Part shown: in pieces, positions 17,669 to 25,953 of the stretch
How positions within the stretch are numbered: the stretch's first letter is position 1
Layout of the letters: the number at the start of each line of letters is the position of its first letter
DNA from: BOG-908 sp965198825
Lineage (GTDB): Bacteria; Pseudomonadota; Alphaproteobacteria; Acetobacterales; Acetobacteraceae
Direction of reading: 5' to 3'
DNA length: 64,000 nt
Assembly: GCA_965198825.1 (NCBI GenBank)
Contig: CBDAQB010000001.1
Location: forward strand, 124,001 to 188,000
Program-made: the position numbers and the translations under genes
Notes under the pieces: generated by a model
What the model saw: the letters and a program-made list of their open reading frames with translations, nothing else
Told to the model about the DNA's origin: nothing
The model's database searches: none

Positions 17669-18000
17669 TGGACACGCCAAGCAGCCGGATTGTCTCAGCG
17701 GCGGCCGAACAGATTGTGGTTCACGACGTTGAGGGGCGAGCGCTCTCCTTGCGAAGGATGGGGGCGCTGGATCGTCTGCGGTTGTTCAAGGCTGTTGGAC
17801 CGCATCTGGCACAAAACACTCCTTACCTCGGCATGGCAATGCTAGCGGCGTCGGTAGCGGCAATCGACGGCATTCCGGTGCCACCTCCTGTGACAGAGAG
17901 TCAGGTGGAGGCGCTCGTTTCGCGGCTTGGGGACGCCGGCATAGCGGCGGCCGCGGCGGGACTCTCCTCAGACGATGGGAGCGCTGAGCAGGGAAACTGA
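17668..18000 (+). CDS. Tail assembly chaperone, short (zero-frame) product
   Basis: This 110-residue protein lies between tube and tape-measure genes, where the lambda G-like chaperone is expected. It is helical and Ala-rich at the end. The last sense codons, GGA AAC before the TGA at 17998, form a GGGAAAC slippery heptamer. The 3' extension made by frameshifting is given as a separate entry. The chaperone coats the tape-measure protein during tail assembly and is not in the mature particle, by analogy with known tail chaperones. Confidence 0.8.
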   Translation: MDTPSSRIVSAAAEQIVVHDVEGRALSLRRMGALDRLRLFKAVGPHLAQNTPYLGMAMLAASVAAIDGIPVPPPVTESQVEALVSRLGDAGIAAAAAGLSSDDGSAEQGN

Positions 18001-18167
18001 GCTGGCACCCCGATCTGGTTGATAGCCTCTACCTCATCCGGAACGGGGTGCCTTTCGACGTGGCGTTTTCTCTGGATGAACGTGAGCGAAAGGCATGGAT
18101 CGTGGCTTTGGCTCGCTTTGATGGGCTTGAGTACGACTGGGAGCACAACCAGTGGGCCGAGTTTTGA
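17668..18167 (+). CDS. Tail assembly chaperone, -1 frameshift fusion product
   Basis: If ribosomes slip back one base at GGGAAAC (17991-17997), translation continues for 56 codons (LSWHPDLVDSLYLIRNGVPF ... DWEHNQWAEF) to the TGA at 18165. This second part has no start codon or ribosome-binding site of its own and reads as a genuine folded segment. The product would be 166 residues, equivalent to lambda gpGT or P2 gpE+E'. The extension typically contacts the tube and the first part contacts the tape measure; that division is known from relatives and inferred here. Confidence 0.85.
17991..18052 (+). promoter_or_regulatory. Programmed -1 ribosomal frameshift signal
   Basis: The heptamer GGGAAAC (17991-17997, X-XXY-YYZ type, in the phase G GGA AAC) is followed by a six-base spacer that contains the zero-frame TGA. 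A perfect 9-bp stem follows: GGCACCCCG at 18004-18012 pairs with CGGGGTGCC at 18044-18052, with a 31-base loop. Slippery site, spacer and stem are all in the canonical arrangement, and the -1 frame behind them is open for 56 codons. Confidence 0.88.
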
Positions 18168-18231
18168 ATCACATCGATCGCCAAAGCCTTGCAGGAGCTT
18201 TTGAGGATCGCGAGTCCTATGGGGTGGTCCG

Positions 18232-19374
18232 GTGAGAGAAGCGCTCGAAAACATGTCGGACGTTCGAGCGACTGGCTTGCGCTTGGCATTTGGACAAGGC
18301 TTGCTCATAGGAATAGATCGCGCCAAGAAAGACGTAAGCGATCGACTTAGTGCTGAGCGAAAAAGCGCCGGCTTGAGTTCTGAAGCTTTGCAGAGGCATG
18401 GCACCATGACTTTGTCGATAGCTGGTATTCTAGCTAATCCTTCGAAGATCAGATCGGAGGTTCTGTCCGCAACTCATGCTGAACTAATCTCAAGCGCTCC
18501 CACACCCACGGATCAGGTTAAGTCTTACCCGCACATCTTCTCGGTTAGCGCAAGAGGGGCTCGAGCGGTCGCTATACCGATCATTGGATCGGAGGCGACA
18601 AGCCGCATGGGAGAACTAAACCCTCTACAGATGATGGGTCGATCCGAAAAGCGAGGATTGGTCACTGCCAAGTCGACTGGCGAGTCGAAGGTCAACGCCT
18701 TATCAAGCGGCTTTTTGCCGACCTACCATGCGGAGTGGGCATCCTACAAAAACGTTGCCGGTGAAGTAAAGGACCGGCTGCAAATCTCCAGACCATCTTC
18801 TACCATTGATCTTCGCGCGATTCAAATGCGAGGCACCATACCTCGCGATCAGCGACGAGGGCAGACTGTGTCGCAGGCGGAACCCGGCGTCACTTTGACC
18901 AACAGCAAGCCGGCGTCATCGCCTTCAGGCCAAGGCACACCATCAATGCCCGGCGTGTCGCATACTCGCGAACCGGGCTCGATCGTTGCGCCACTCTTCG
19001 TCGACCGACCTGGAAAGCGTGGAGCTAACACGTACGGTGAAACTTCAAGCGACACTGGTTCTGGTGACGTCGGAGTCAGCGATGCGAATAGAGTCACAAG
19101 TCCGATACGAGGCAGCAACTTCAAGGGTAATGCTAAACAAAGTGATGCATCCCCAAAGGCTATGCGCGGCGCGTATGGCGTTGGAAGCGAACAGGTCCCA
19201 AATCCTCAACATGATCAGCAAGCCATCCAAGGGGATGTGTTTCTCGATGGTGCTTTGGTAGGGAGGTGGATTTCGCGCTTTTTGAGCAGGGAAACGGGAC
19301 GGCCCTCCTCGGGTCCTACTGGGTTCGATAGCCGCCGCAACGCCCTTCTTCCTGGAGTGACAGTCGGAAGATGA
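18232..19374 (+). CDS. Probable tape-measure protein (short)
   Basis: This 380-residue protein follows the frameshifting chaperone, the position of the tape measure. The centre is low in complexity (Ser, Gly, Pro, Thr and Arg rich), and the C-terminus VFLDGALVGRWISRFLSRE plus GPTGFDSRRNALLPG is a motif I recognise from tape-measure-position genes in relatives. It is short and lacks the long helical and hydrophobic parts of usual tape measures. At about 1.5 angstrom per residue it would specify a tail near 55-60 nm. GTG at 18232 is the first start; its stop overlaps the next ATG (ATGA). Confidence 0.6.
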   Translation: MREALENMSDVRATGLRLAFGQGLLIGIDRAKKDVSDRLSAERKSAGLSSEALQRHGTMTLSIAGILANPSKIRSEVLSATHAELISSAPTPTDQVKSYPHIFSVSARGARAVAIPIIGSEATSRMGELNPLQMMGRSEKRGLVTAKSTGESKVNALSSGFLPTYHAEWASYKNVAGEVKDRLQISRPSSTIDLRAIQMRGTIPRDQRRGQTVSQAEPGVTLTNSKPASSPSGQGTPSMPGVSHTREPGSIVAPLFVDRPGKRGANTYGETSSDTGSGDVGVSDANRVTSPIRGSNFKGNAKQSDASPKAMRGAYGVGSEQVPNPQHDQQAIQGDVFLDGALVGRWISRFLSRETGRPSSGPTGFDSRRNALLPGVTVGR

Positions 19375-20054
19375 CAGTGTTCTTGCAACTCGGAAGCTTA
19401 GCTTTAGAAGGCTTCGAGGTCCCGGGGCGCGTCGCGCTTGGCGGTGCGCAGTCGTTGGCTGTTCATAAGTTGCCCGGCGGCGTGCGCGTCGTTGATACTA
19501 TGGGCCGCGATGATGCGGACCTCACTTGGTCTGGCGTGATCTCGGGTGGAGGTGCGAGCGAGCGTGCGCGGCTGCTGGACGCGATGCGCGCAGCAGGCGA
19601 TGTAATTTCTCTGTCTTGGGACCAGTTTTACTACGCCGTTGTCGTAGGCCACTTAAAACTCGAATATTGTAACCCTTGGTGGATCGAATACAGCATCACC
19701 TGCAAGGTCATAACAGACCAGGCCCAGGCAAGTGTTGGCCCAGTTATCGTTGCTTCAAATCAGATCGCTTCTGATCTTCAGACTGCCGGCGCTTACGTCG
19801 ATGTATCTGTTGCCGCCTCCGCCGCGGCCTCAGCAGCCGGCGCACGACCGGGAACACCTGCTGCCGCCTTGGCTTCAGTGAGACTTGCCGCGGTGCAGGC
19901 GCAGATTTCACAAAATATTACCCTTGCTGAACAGAGTCTCGCCTCGGCTGATCTCGCGACTGCGGTGGAAGCGTGCGGCCATTTGGCTCAGTTCACGTGT
20001 GCGCTGGGCTTTGTGAACCGCGCCGCCAAGAACTTAACGGAAGCTCTCGTCTGA
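19371..20054 (+). CDS. Baseplate/tail protein (gpU / Mu gp43 / DNA-circularisation-like)
   Basis: This 227-residue protein overlaps the preceding gene by four bases. The N-terminal part (LGSLALEGFEVPGRVALGGA ... VHKLPGGVRVVDTMGRDDAD, WSGVISGGGASERARLLDAMR) matches the conserved domain of tail proteins that precede the LysM gene in contractile phages. The second half is Ala-rich and helical (AASAAASAAGARPGTPAAAL). It is expected at the tail tip or baseplate hub. Confidence 0.65.
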   Translation: MTVFLQLGSLALEGFEVPGRVALGGAQSLAVHKLPGGVRVVDTMGRDDADLTWSGVISGGGASERARLLDAMRAAGDVISLSWDQFYYAVVVGHLKLEYCNPWWIEYSITCKVITDQAQASVGPVIVASNQIASDLQTAGAYVDVSVAASAAASAAGARPGTPAAALASVRLAAVQAQISQNITLAEQSLASADLATAVEACGHLAQFTCALGFVNRAAKNLTEALV

Positions 20055-20239
20055 TGCGCAGTGTCACTGTTGCAGGTGGAAACCTGTTCCAATACGCGGC
20101 CAGCTATCTTGGAGACGCCACACAATGGAACCGGATCGCCGAACTCAACGCCGTAAGTGATCCTTGGTTACAAGGGCTTGTTGTGCTTTCGGTTCCGGAG
20201 GCTGATCCATCGGCAGGAGGCGGCGTTGGGAATCAGTAA
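20054..20239 (+). CDS. LysM-like tail protein X
   Basis: This 61-residue protein (SVTVAGGNLFQYAASYLGDA, WNRIAELNAVSDPWL) has the shape of a LysM domain: a strand, a helix with A-YLGDATQWNRIAELN, and a closing strand VVLSVPEA. In P2-like tails protein X lies at the baseplate and is thought to help the tail cross peptidoglycan. It overlaps the preceding stop by one base (TGATG). Its end carries AGGAGG, the ribosome-binding site of the next gene. Confidence 0.75.
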   Translation: MRSVTVAGGNLFQYAASYLGDATQWNRIAELNAVSDPWLQGLVVLSVPEADPSAGGGVGNQ

Positions 20240-21236
20240 CGCCCGCTCTCCGGCCATTGCGGTGACTGTGAACGGAAATCCTGTAGAAGGGGCGATTGAA
20301 GCCGAAATCTACAGCAACAGTCATTTGGCAGCTAATCGATTTAGAGTGCGACTGGCGCTCGATATGACAGGTGCGGAGGTTTGGTCAGCCGACGACATCC
20401 GCATCAGTATTCAACTTGGACTTGATGGTGCCTGGGCACCCATGATACTAGGCGATGCGGACACGGTCGAAATAGATCCGATCCACGGCGTCGTGTCTGT
20501 GGAGGGCCGAGATCTTACGGCGCTCTTCATCGAAGCTCGAACTCAAGAGACATTCGAGAACCGGACGGCGAGCGATATCGTAGGCTTACTCGCCGCCAGG
20601 CGGGGGCTTGCTGCCAATGTGACCGCGACATCACAGCTAGTAGGGCGGAACTTCCAGAGCCAGCACGCGAGAACGACTCTGGATCAACATTCATGGATGA
20701 CTACAGAATGGGACCTTCTTTCTCACTTGGCACGACAAGAGGGCTTCGATGTCTGGGTTGACGAAAGCACACTTAGTTTCGGTCCGCCGACTGCGGGCCC
20801 TTCCGTTTCGATAACTCCATCGGAGTGCGTCACGCTTCGGCTAGAGCGCACGCTGAGCCTGGATACTTATCTCGCGGTTGCGGTCAAGAGTTGGGACTGC
20901 CGGGGTGAGTCACTGGTGACCCAGACGGCGTCTCTGGGCGAGGGAACCGAGGCTCCCAGCTATGTGCTTGTTCGACCGAATGTTACTGCAGAAGTCGCGC
21001 AAAGTATCGCCCAGCGCGTGCTTGGTGAAATGAAGCAACATGCGCGATGTATCGAAGCGGAGATGCCGGGTGAGCTCTCGATGCAACCCAGGTCAAGTTT
21101 GGAGATCAGTGATACCGGCACTGATTTCGACGGAGTTTATACGATATCGGATATCGAGCGCCGCATCTCATTCGAGCGCGGCTTTACACAACATGTCAGA
21201 GCAAGATTGCCCGCATGGATAGCTTCCTCAATCTGA
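20226..21236 (+). CDS. Baseplate hub protein (gpD / late control D-like)
   Basis: This 336-residue protein is the P2 gpD / T4 gp27-type hub that joins tube and spike. EAEIYSNSHLAANRFRVRLAL and VEGRDLTALFIEARTQETFENRT are typical of the family, and it ends VYTISDIERRISFERGFTQ. The start is TTG at 20226: a perfect AGGAGG at 20215-20220 lies five bases before it, inside the 3' end of gene X, so the two are translationally coupled. It overlaps the spike gene by 22 bases. Confidence 0.8.
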   Translation: MGISNARSPAIAVTVNGNPVEGAIEAEIYSNSHLAANRFRVRLALDMTGAEVWSADDIRISIQLGLDGAWAPMILGDADTVEIDPIHGVVSVEGRDLTALFIEARTQETFENRTASDIVGLLAARRGLAANVTATSQLVGRNFQSQHARTTLDQHSWMTTEWDLLSHLARQEGFDVWVDESTLSFGPPTAGPSVSITPSECVTLRLERTLSLDTYLAVAVKSWDCRGESLVTQTASLGEGTEAPSYVLVRPNVTAEVAQSIAQRVLGEMKQHARCIEAEMPGELSMQPRSSLEISDTGTDFDGVYTISDIERRISFERGFTQHVRARLPAWIASSI

Positions 21237-21739
21237 TCAAGGCTCAAGCAGCACAGCTTGATCAAGGGTGGGCGCAGCCGCGGCTGGCCGTTGTCTCATC
21301 GGTAGATACAGCGACGGCGACCGTTCGGGTTCAAGTACAACCGGAGAATGTCCTGACCGGATGGCTTCCGGTGCTGGGAACTTGGGTTGGCAATGGATGG
21401 GGACTTGCTTGCCCGCCGTCTCCTGGCGATCAGGTTGTGCTGGTGTGGCAAGAAGGCGATGCCGAAAATGGCATCGTCATCGGTAGGCTGTGGTCAAGCA
21501 AGACCATGAGTCCTGCGGCTGCAAGCGGTGAACTTTGGCTTGTCCATAAAGAGGGTAGTTTCCTCAAACTCCTCAACGATGGAACGATTGTGAGTTCAGC
21601 GCCCACGTGGAAGCATACGGGTGACCTGCGTGTCAGCGGGGACGTGTACGATGGACACGGTGCACTTTCCCGACTGCGTGATCATTATGACGCACATGTT
21701 CATCCACCGTCGGACACCAAGCCTACTCCGCTCGATTGA
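21215..21739 (+). CDS. Baseplate spike protein (gpV-like)
   Basis: This 174-residue protein has an OB-fold start (RLAVVSSVDTATATVRVQVQPENVLTGWLPVLG, CPPSPGDQVVLVWQEGDAENGIVIGRLW) followed by a short beta-helix and a tip ending DAHVHPPS. The HxH near the end resembles the iron-coordinating tip motif of P2 gpV-type spikes. It overlaps the hub gene by 22 bases. The trimer should form the membrane-piercing point. Confidence 0.85.
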   Translation: MDSFLNLIKAQAAQLDQGWAQPRLAVVSSVDTATATVRVQVQPENVLTGWLPVLGTWVGNGWGLACPPSPGDQVVLVWQEGDAENGIVIGRLWSSKTMSPAAASGELWLVHKEGSFLKLLNDGTIVSSAPTWKHTGDLRVSGDVYDGHGALSRLRDHYDAHVHPPSDTKPTPLD

Positions 21740-21815
21740 GTCGACCCCGTGCTGGATTGCCGGACGGCTTAGAAGGTCAACATCGAAGCGACTTGCATCT
21801 TTACGTGGAGCTGTC

Positions 21816-22184
21816 ATGCAGGATGTTAGTCTGGTGTGGGGGGGCGATATTGTATCCGATGCGACCGGCGACGTGGCACTCGCATCCGGAACGACCTTGG
21901 GTCAGCAAAGAGTACTAAGAAGGCTGCTCACAAACCCTGGGGATTATATCTGGGAACTTACGTATGGCGCTGGCCTCGCACGATTCGTGGGGATGCCCGG
22001 GAACCTCCTCGCTATAAAAGCAGCAATCCGCGCGCAGATTTTCAAAGAGCCTGCGGTATCACGCTTGCCTGAACCATCAATCGACGTCCAGGCGAGAAAT
22101 GATGGGAGCGTTTTTGTGCAGGTTCGATATGTGGATTCGGTAGCAGGAACCACTCAGGTTCTATCCCTTCAGATCGGCGATTAA
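21816..22184 (+). CDS. Baseplate wedge protein (gpW / gp25-like)
   Basis: This 122-residue protein starts at ATG 21816 with GGAG five bases upstream. The gp25-type core is visible: QQRVLRRLLTNPGDYIWELTYGAGL ... IKAAIRAQIFKEPAVSRLPEPSIDV. Gp25/gpW is the piece from which sheath assembly starts at the baseplate. Its order after V and before J is the standard one. Confidence 0.85.
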   Translation: MQDVSLVWGGDIVSDATGDVALASGTTLGQQRVLRRLLTNPGDYIWELTYGAGLARFVGMPGNLLAIKAAIRAQIFKEPAVSRLPEPSIDVQARNDGSVFVQVRYVDSVAGTTQVLSLQIGD

Positions 22185-22185
22185 C

Positions 22186-23307
22186 ATGCTGCTCCCCTTG
22201 AACAGTTTTACTGTGCTTGTAGAACAGATGGCGGCGGCCGTGCAGGGCGGCGCCTCACAACTCGTGGATGTCTCAGTTGGGAGTGTTCTGCGTGCGGTTA
22301 TCGAAGCGGGTGCTTCGCTCGCATTGTGGATGCAGTGGCTTATTCTGCAGGTCGTTTCTTTAACACGTGCCAGCACAAGTAATGGTGCAGACTTAGACAG
22401 TTGGATGGCGGACTTCTCGCTAACCCGTCTTCCTGGGGCTGCAGCGGCCGGCACGGTGACGTTTGCTCGCTACACAGTCGGATTAAACACTGTCGTACCG
22501 GTTGGAACGATTGTTCGTACCGATTACGGCAGTCAAAGCTTTATCGTTGTGGCCAGTAGCTCGGACGCCGCTTGGAATGGCTTGAACGGCTATGATTTGC
22601 CCGCGGCGCTCGCATCTATCGACGTTCCGGTGCAAGCCGTCGTTACTGGTAGCCTGGGCAATGTCGTAAGCAATGCCATTGGTCTTCTGAGTACGGCCAT
22701 TCCTGGGGTCGATACTGTGGGCAATGCCAATGCGCTTATTGGCGGCGTGAACCCTGAGAGTGACTCGGCGCTACGGACCCGCTTTCAATCCTATATCAAC
22801 AGCCGATCACTTGCGACGCGGCTGGCGATTGGAAATGCCATCGTTTCGGTGAGGCAGGGTTTGCGGTTTGGTCTCTCCGAGAACGTCGACGTTTCCGGTG
22901 CCCCCTATCCTGGCCACTTCATTGTTACAGTTGATGATGGAACAGGCTTTCCTTCAGACGACCTGGTGAGTGACGTGCAGGAGGCGGTGGAGCAGGTGAG
23001 GCCATTGGGCTCGACCTACGCAGTCATGGCGCCCGTCGTAGCTACTGCCGCTGTCCAGATGGCGTTAGAGACAAACGATGCGGCGAAGAAAGCTACCGTA
23101 GCCGCTTTGGTTCAGCAGTCCATCGTTTCGTGGGTTGAGGAGTTGCCGATGGGCGGAACACTTGCGATTTCTAAGCTGGATGCACTCGCGCATATGGCCG
23201 ACCCATCCGTCGTGAGTGTCGTGGATACTACAATCAACGGCGCAGCGTTCGATATAGTGGCGCCGGCAAATGGGGTGATCATCGCCGGCGCGGTTGTGGT
23301 GAATTGA
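22186..23307 (+). CDS. Baseplate wedge protein J
   Basis: This 373-residue protein has the gpJ/gp6-like layout: an N-terminal helix set (TVLVEQMAAAVQGGASQLVDV, LRAVIEAGASLALWMQWL), the segment GADLDSWMADFSLTRLPGAAAAGTV, then ESDSALRTRFQSYINSRSLA and a C-terminal ferredoxin-like domain (GHFIVTVDDGTGFPSDDLV). It begins one base after the gp25-like gene ends. It forms the outer ring of the baseplate. Confidence 0.88.
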   Translation: MLLPLNSFTVLVEQMAAAVQGGASQLVDVSVGSVLRAVIEAGASLALWMQWLILQVVSLTRASTSNGADLDSWMADFSLTRLPGAAAAGTVTFARYTVGLNTVVPVGTIVRTDYGSQSFIVVASSSDAAWNGLNGYDLPAALASIDVPVQAVVTGSLGNVVSNAIGLLSTAIPGVDTVGNANALIGGVNPESDSALRTRFQSYINSRSLATRLAIGNAIVSVRQGLRFGLSENVDVSGAPYPGHFIVTVDDGTGFPSDDLVSDVQEAVEQVRPLGSTYAVMAPVVATAAVQMALETNDAAKKATVAALVQQSIVSWVEELPMGGTLAISKLDALAHMADPSVVSVVDTTINGAAFDIVAPANGVIIAGAVVVN

Positions 23308-23308
23308 G

Positions 23309-23965
23309 ATGATCGGCGATGGGCCCGATATGGCAGCACGCCTCAAATCGGTGCTGCCCGTTGGATGGTTCAGCGATTCTTCTCCCATGCTTGGAGGATT
23401 GTTGCTCGGCTTAGGGCAAGGTTGGTCGGCGGTTTACGGCTTAATACAATTTGTGCAACTGCAGACCCGAGTTGCAACGGCGACTGGCGGCTTCCTTGAC
23501 CTCATCAGCACAGACTTCTTCGGTGCGTGGCTGCCGAGGAGGAGCAGGGAGCAGGATCAGTCCTTCGGAAAGCGTATACGGCAGGAGTTGTTGCGACCGA
23601 GAGCTACACGTTCCGCGTTGCAGCTTGCGCTGACCGAACTGACGGGCCGTGCGCCGGTTATCTTTGAACCGGCGAGAACGAGTGACACCGGTGGCTACAC
23701 TGCAGGCGGCGTCGCTTGGGGCGGAGCTGGTGTGACTGGCCAAGGTGGTTGGGGATCGCTCTTGCTGCCTTATCAGATCTTCGTCACGGCTTACCGGCCC
23801 GCTGGTGGCGGGATTGCGTTGTTGGCCGGCTACGGGACCGGTGGGTTAGCAGCTTACGGTGACCTCGAGATGCTGACTACGCTCGTGAGCGACTCCGACA
23901 TTGCCAGTGCTGTGACGCGAATACTTCCTGCCGCGACGATTGCTTGGATGCGTCTCTCGGCCTGA
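23309..23965 (+). CDS. Tail protein I-like baseplate protein
   Basis: This 218-residue protein directly follows J, where gpI-type proteins lie. Its first half (LPVGWFSDSSPMLGGLLLGL, FLDLISTDFFGAWLPRRSRE) is helical and contains the family-like RIRQELLRPRATRSALQLAL. The second half is Gly-rich and may be a fibre-attachment part. It starts one base after J. The assignment comes mainly from order. Confidence 0.65.
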   Translation: MIGDGPDMAARLKSVLPVGWFSDSSPMLGGLLLGLGQGWSAVYGLIQFVQLQTRVATATGGFLDLISTDFFGAWLPRRSREQDQSFGKRIRQELLRPRATRSALQLALTELTGRAPVIFEPARTSDTGGYTAGGVAWGGAGVTGQGGWGSLLLPYQIFVTAYRPAGGGIALLAGYGTGGLAAYGDLEMLTTLVSDSDIASAVTRILPAATIAWMRLSA

Positions 23966-24001
23966 GGCGGCTTAACAAATATTTTGAAAGGTGCAAATAC
24001 C

Positions 24002-25240
24002 GTGGACAGACAGATTGTCTATCCGGGCTCGATCCCGCTTGACACGGACCTACTGAGCACCGAGCGGAACGTCATGGTGGCGCTCGGCTATCTCGCCCAA
24101 GCGACGCTTGGTAGCAGCATCATCGTGGATGGTCTGAAATGCCTGCCTTCGCAGCCGGCATCGCTTTCGGTCGTTGTAGGCGCAGGCAGCATCACGCAGT
24201 TTGGAGTGGTCGATACGATCGGGTTCGGATCGCTGGGTGCAGATGCGTCTCCGCTTGTGCGAATGGGCATTAACCTGGCGCCGACGAGCTTCACGACGAT
24301 CGCTCCGGCCGTTCCAGGCCAGGCCATCACGTACCTCATTCAGGCGAGTATGGTTGAGACGGACGCGTCGCCGGTGGTGCTGCCGTATTACAACGCGAGC
24401 AATCCGAGCCAACCGTATAGCGGTCCAGGCAACAACGGCTTGCCGCAGAATACGCAAAGGCTGCAGCAGGTGCAGCTCGAGATGAAGGCGGGGCCGCCTG
24501 GCACGGCGGGAAACCAGGAGACGCCTCCTGTCGATGCCGGCTGGGTCGGTTTGTATTTGATCGACATATTGGCAGGCGAGACTTCGCTTAGCGCTGCAAG
24601 CATTTCGACGATACCTGGCGCGCCGTTCGTGACCTGGAAACTGCCACAGCTCTCTCCTGGGACGCGTCACATGGCGGCCTTCACACCGCAGAACCAGGGC
24701 GTTTGGACGGTCCCCGCTGGAGTTCAGGGCGTGCGCTTGCGGGTGTGGGGAGGCGGCGGATCTGGAGGAGGCGGCTTCAGCACGGCGGGCGGTGGTGCGG
24801 CCGCTGGGGGCTACTGCGAGGGGTTTTTCGACGTAGCGCCCGGGCAGAGTTTCCAAGTAACCGTTGGGAATGGCGGTGCTGGTTCGGTTACGAACGGTGG
24901 ATCCTCCAGCTTTGGCAGCCTAGCGTCGGCAACTGGTGGTGCAGCCGGTTTGCCAGGGGGATCTACCGTCGCCGGGAGCGGGGGAAGTGTCGGCGGAATA
25001 GGGTCCGGTGGCGCGCTTAGCCTAAGGGGTGGGCTTGGAGGCGCCGGATTTCAGGCAGGCAGTGACACGTGGGTAAGTGGGGCCGGGGCGGCTAGTTACT
25101 GCGGTGCAGGAGCACCTGGCGTTGTGGGCGGGACGCTCGCGGGGATCGCGGGGGCGGCGCCCGGCGGTGGCGGTTCGGGCGGCACAGGTATCGGGCTCGG
25201 TGGCCAAGGTGGTGCTGGCCTGGTGTTGGTGGAGTGGTGA
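24002..25240 (+). CDS. Tail fibre with glycine-rich tip domain
   Basis: This 412-residue protein has an N-terminal part of about 230 residues of a phage-baseplate fibre type (IVYPGSIPLDTDLLSTERNV) and a C-terminal 170 residues made of Gly-rich blocks (VWGGGGSGGGGFSTAGGGAAAGG, similar runs to the end). The layout recalls polyglycine-II sandwich adhesins such as phage S16 gp38. I chose GTG at 24002 because the family start MDRQIVYPG falls there; TTG at 23984 is possible. The tip is a receptor-binding candidate. Confidence 0.7.
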   Translation: MDRQIVYPGSIPLDTDLLSTERNVMVALGYLAQATLGSSIIVDGLKCLPSQPASLSVVVGAGSITQFGVVDTIGFGSLGADASPLVRMGINLAPTSFTTIAPAVPGQAITYLIQASMVETDASPVVLPYYNASNPSQPYSGPGNNGLPQNTQRLQQVQLEMKAGPPGTAGNQETPPVDAGWVGLYLIDILAGETSLSAASISTIPGAPFVTWKLPQLSPGTRHMAAFTPQNQGVWTVPAGVQGVRLRVWGGGGSGGGGFSTAGGGAAAGGYCEGFFDVAPGQSFQVTVGNGGAGSVTNGGSSSFGSLASATGGAAGLPGGSTVAGSGGSVGGIGSGGALSLRGGLGGAGFQAGSDTWVSGAGAASYCGAGAPGVVGGTLAGIAGAAPGGGGSGGTGIGLGGQGGAGLVLVEW

Positions 25241-25343
25241 GAGCGCATTTTGTTCGTTCAGCCATGAGCGGAACAACGGTGCAATCACTTGGTTCGAAGT
25301 CCGCCAAGATCGTTATCTTGGGCACGGCTGAAGAGGGGCGAAC

Positions 25344-25829
25344 ATGGCGACTCCTGCCAGCATAACCTGGATACCAAGCACGGCACGGGTAATCCTGCTT
25401 GATGGGTTCGGGATCGTTCCGCGCGGCAATTTTCAGGTCGCACCGCAGCCACTGATCTGGCCTGCAAAGGATCCTGCCGATATTCTCGACTACATCCTCG
25501 ATGTGTCAGAAGCTCTGGCAGGCAGCGAAGGTGATTCAATTACGACCCTGGATGTGCAGATCGCCCCGGCGATGCCAGGAGATCTCGTTTTGAATGCTTC
25601 AAGTTCGGATGGTAGCAAAGCCATTGTGTGGCTGGCCGAGGGCATCGCGGGGACGACGTACTCTATTACCTTGAACATCGGTACCCAGAGCGGACGCATG
25701 ATAGCTCGGACTGTGACGCTGCCGGTTTTGGCATTGACGACAAACGCGGTCGGCACGAACGCCATCACTGACCAGGCCGGTCAGCCGATTACGGATCAAA
25801 GTGACGCTCCGTTAATAGCAACGAGCTGA
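25344..25829 (+). CDS. Phage fibre-tail adaptor protein
   Basis: This 161-residue beta-sandwich protein (ITWIPSTARVILLDGFGIVP, PLIWPAKDPADILDYILDVS, WLAEGIAGTTYSITLNIGTQ) fits the fibre-tail adaptor family found before tailspike genes. G-rich GAGGGG lies upstream of the ATG. The protein ends with a linker (DQAGQPITDQSDAPLIATS) like those that join trimeric fibres. Confidence 0.65.
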   Translation: MATPASITWIPSTARVILLDGFGIVPRGNFQVAPQPLIWPAKDPADILDYILDVSEALAGSEGDSITTLDVQIAPAMPGDLVLNASSSDGSKAIVWLAEGIAGTTYSITLNIGTQSGRMIARTVTLPVLALTTNAVGTNAITDQAGQPITDQSDAPLIATS

Positions 25830-25953
25830 AAGCCTGTCTGTCGCAACAGATGCAGGTGTCTGCTGCGGACGAACTTTGAACACTAAGAGTGACCGTGTCA
25901 TTCAGACGTGGTCTCTGGAACGCCTTAAACAGGCCCATCCTCGAGGTTTGAGC

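Noticed and set aside
18019..18204. 61-codon frame over the frameshift extension
   Set aside because: The -1 frame of the same region reads as the chaperone extension and is better supported.
24050..24856. 268-codon minus frame inside the tail fibre gene
   Set aside because: Arg/His-rich translation with no recognisable domain, opposite to a convincing fibre gene.
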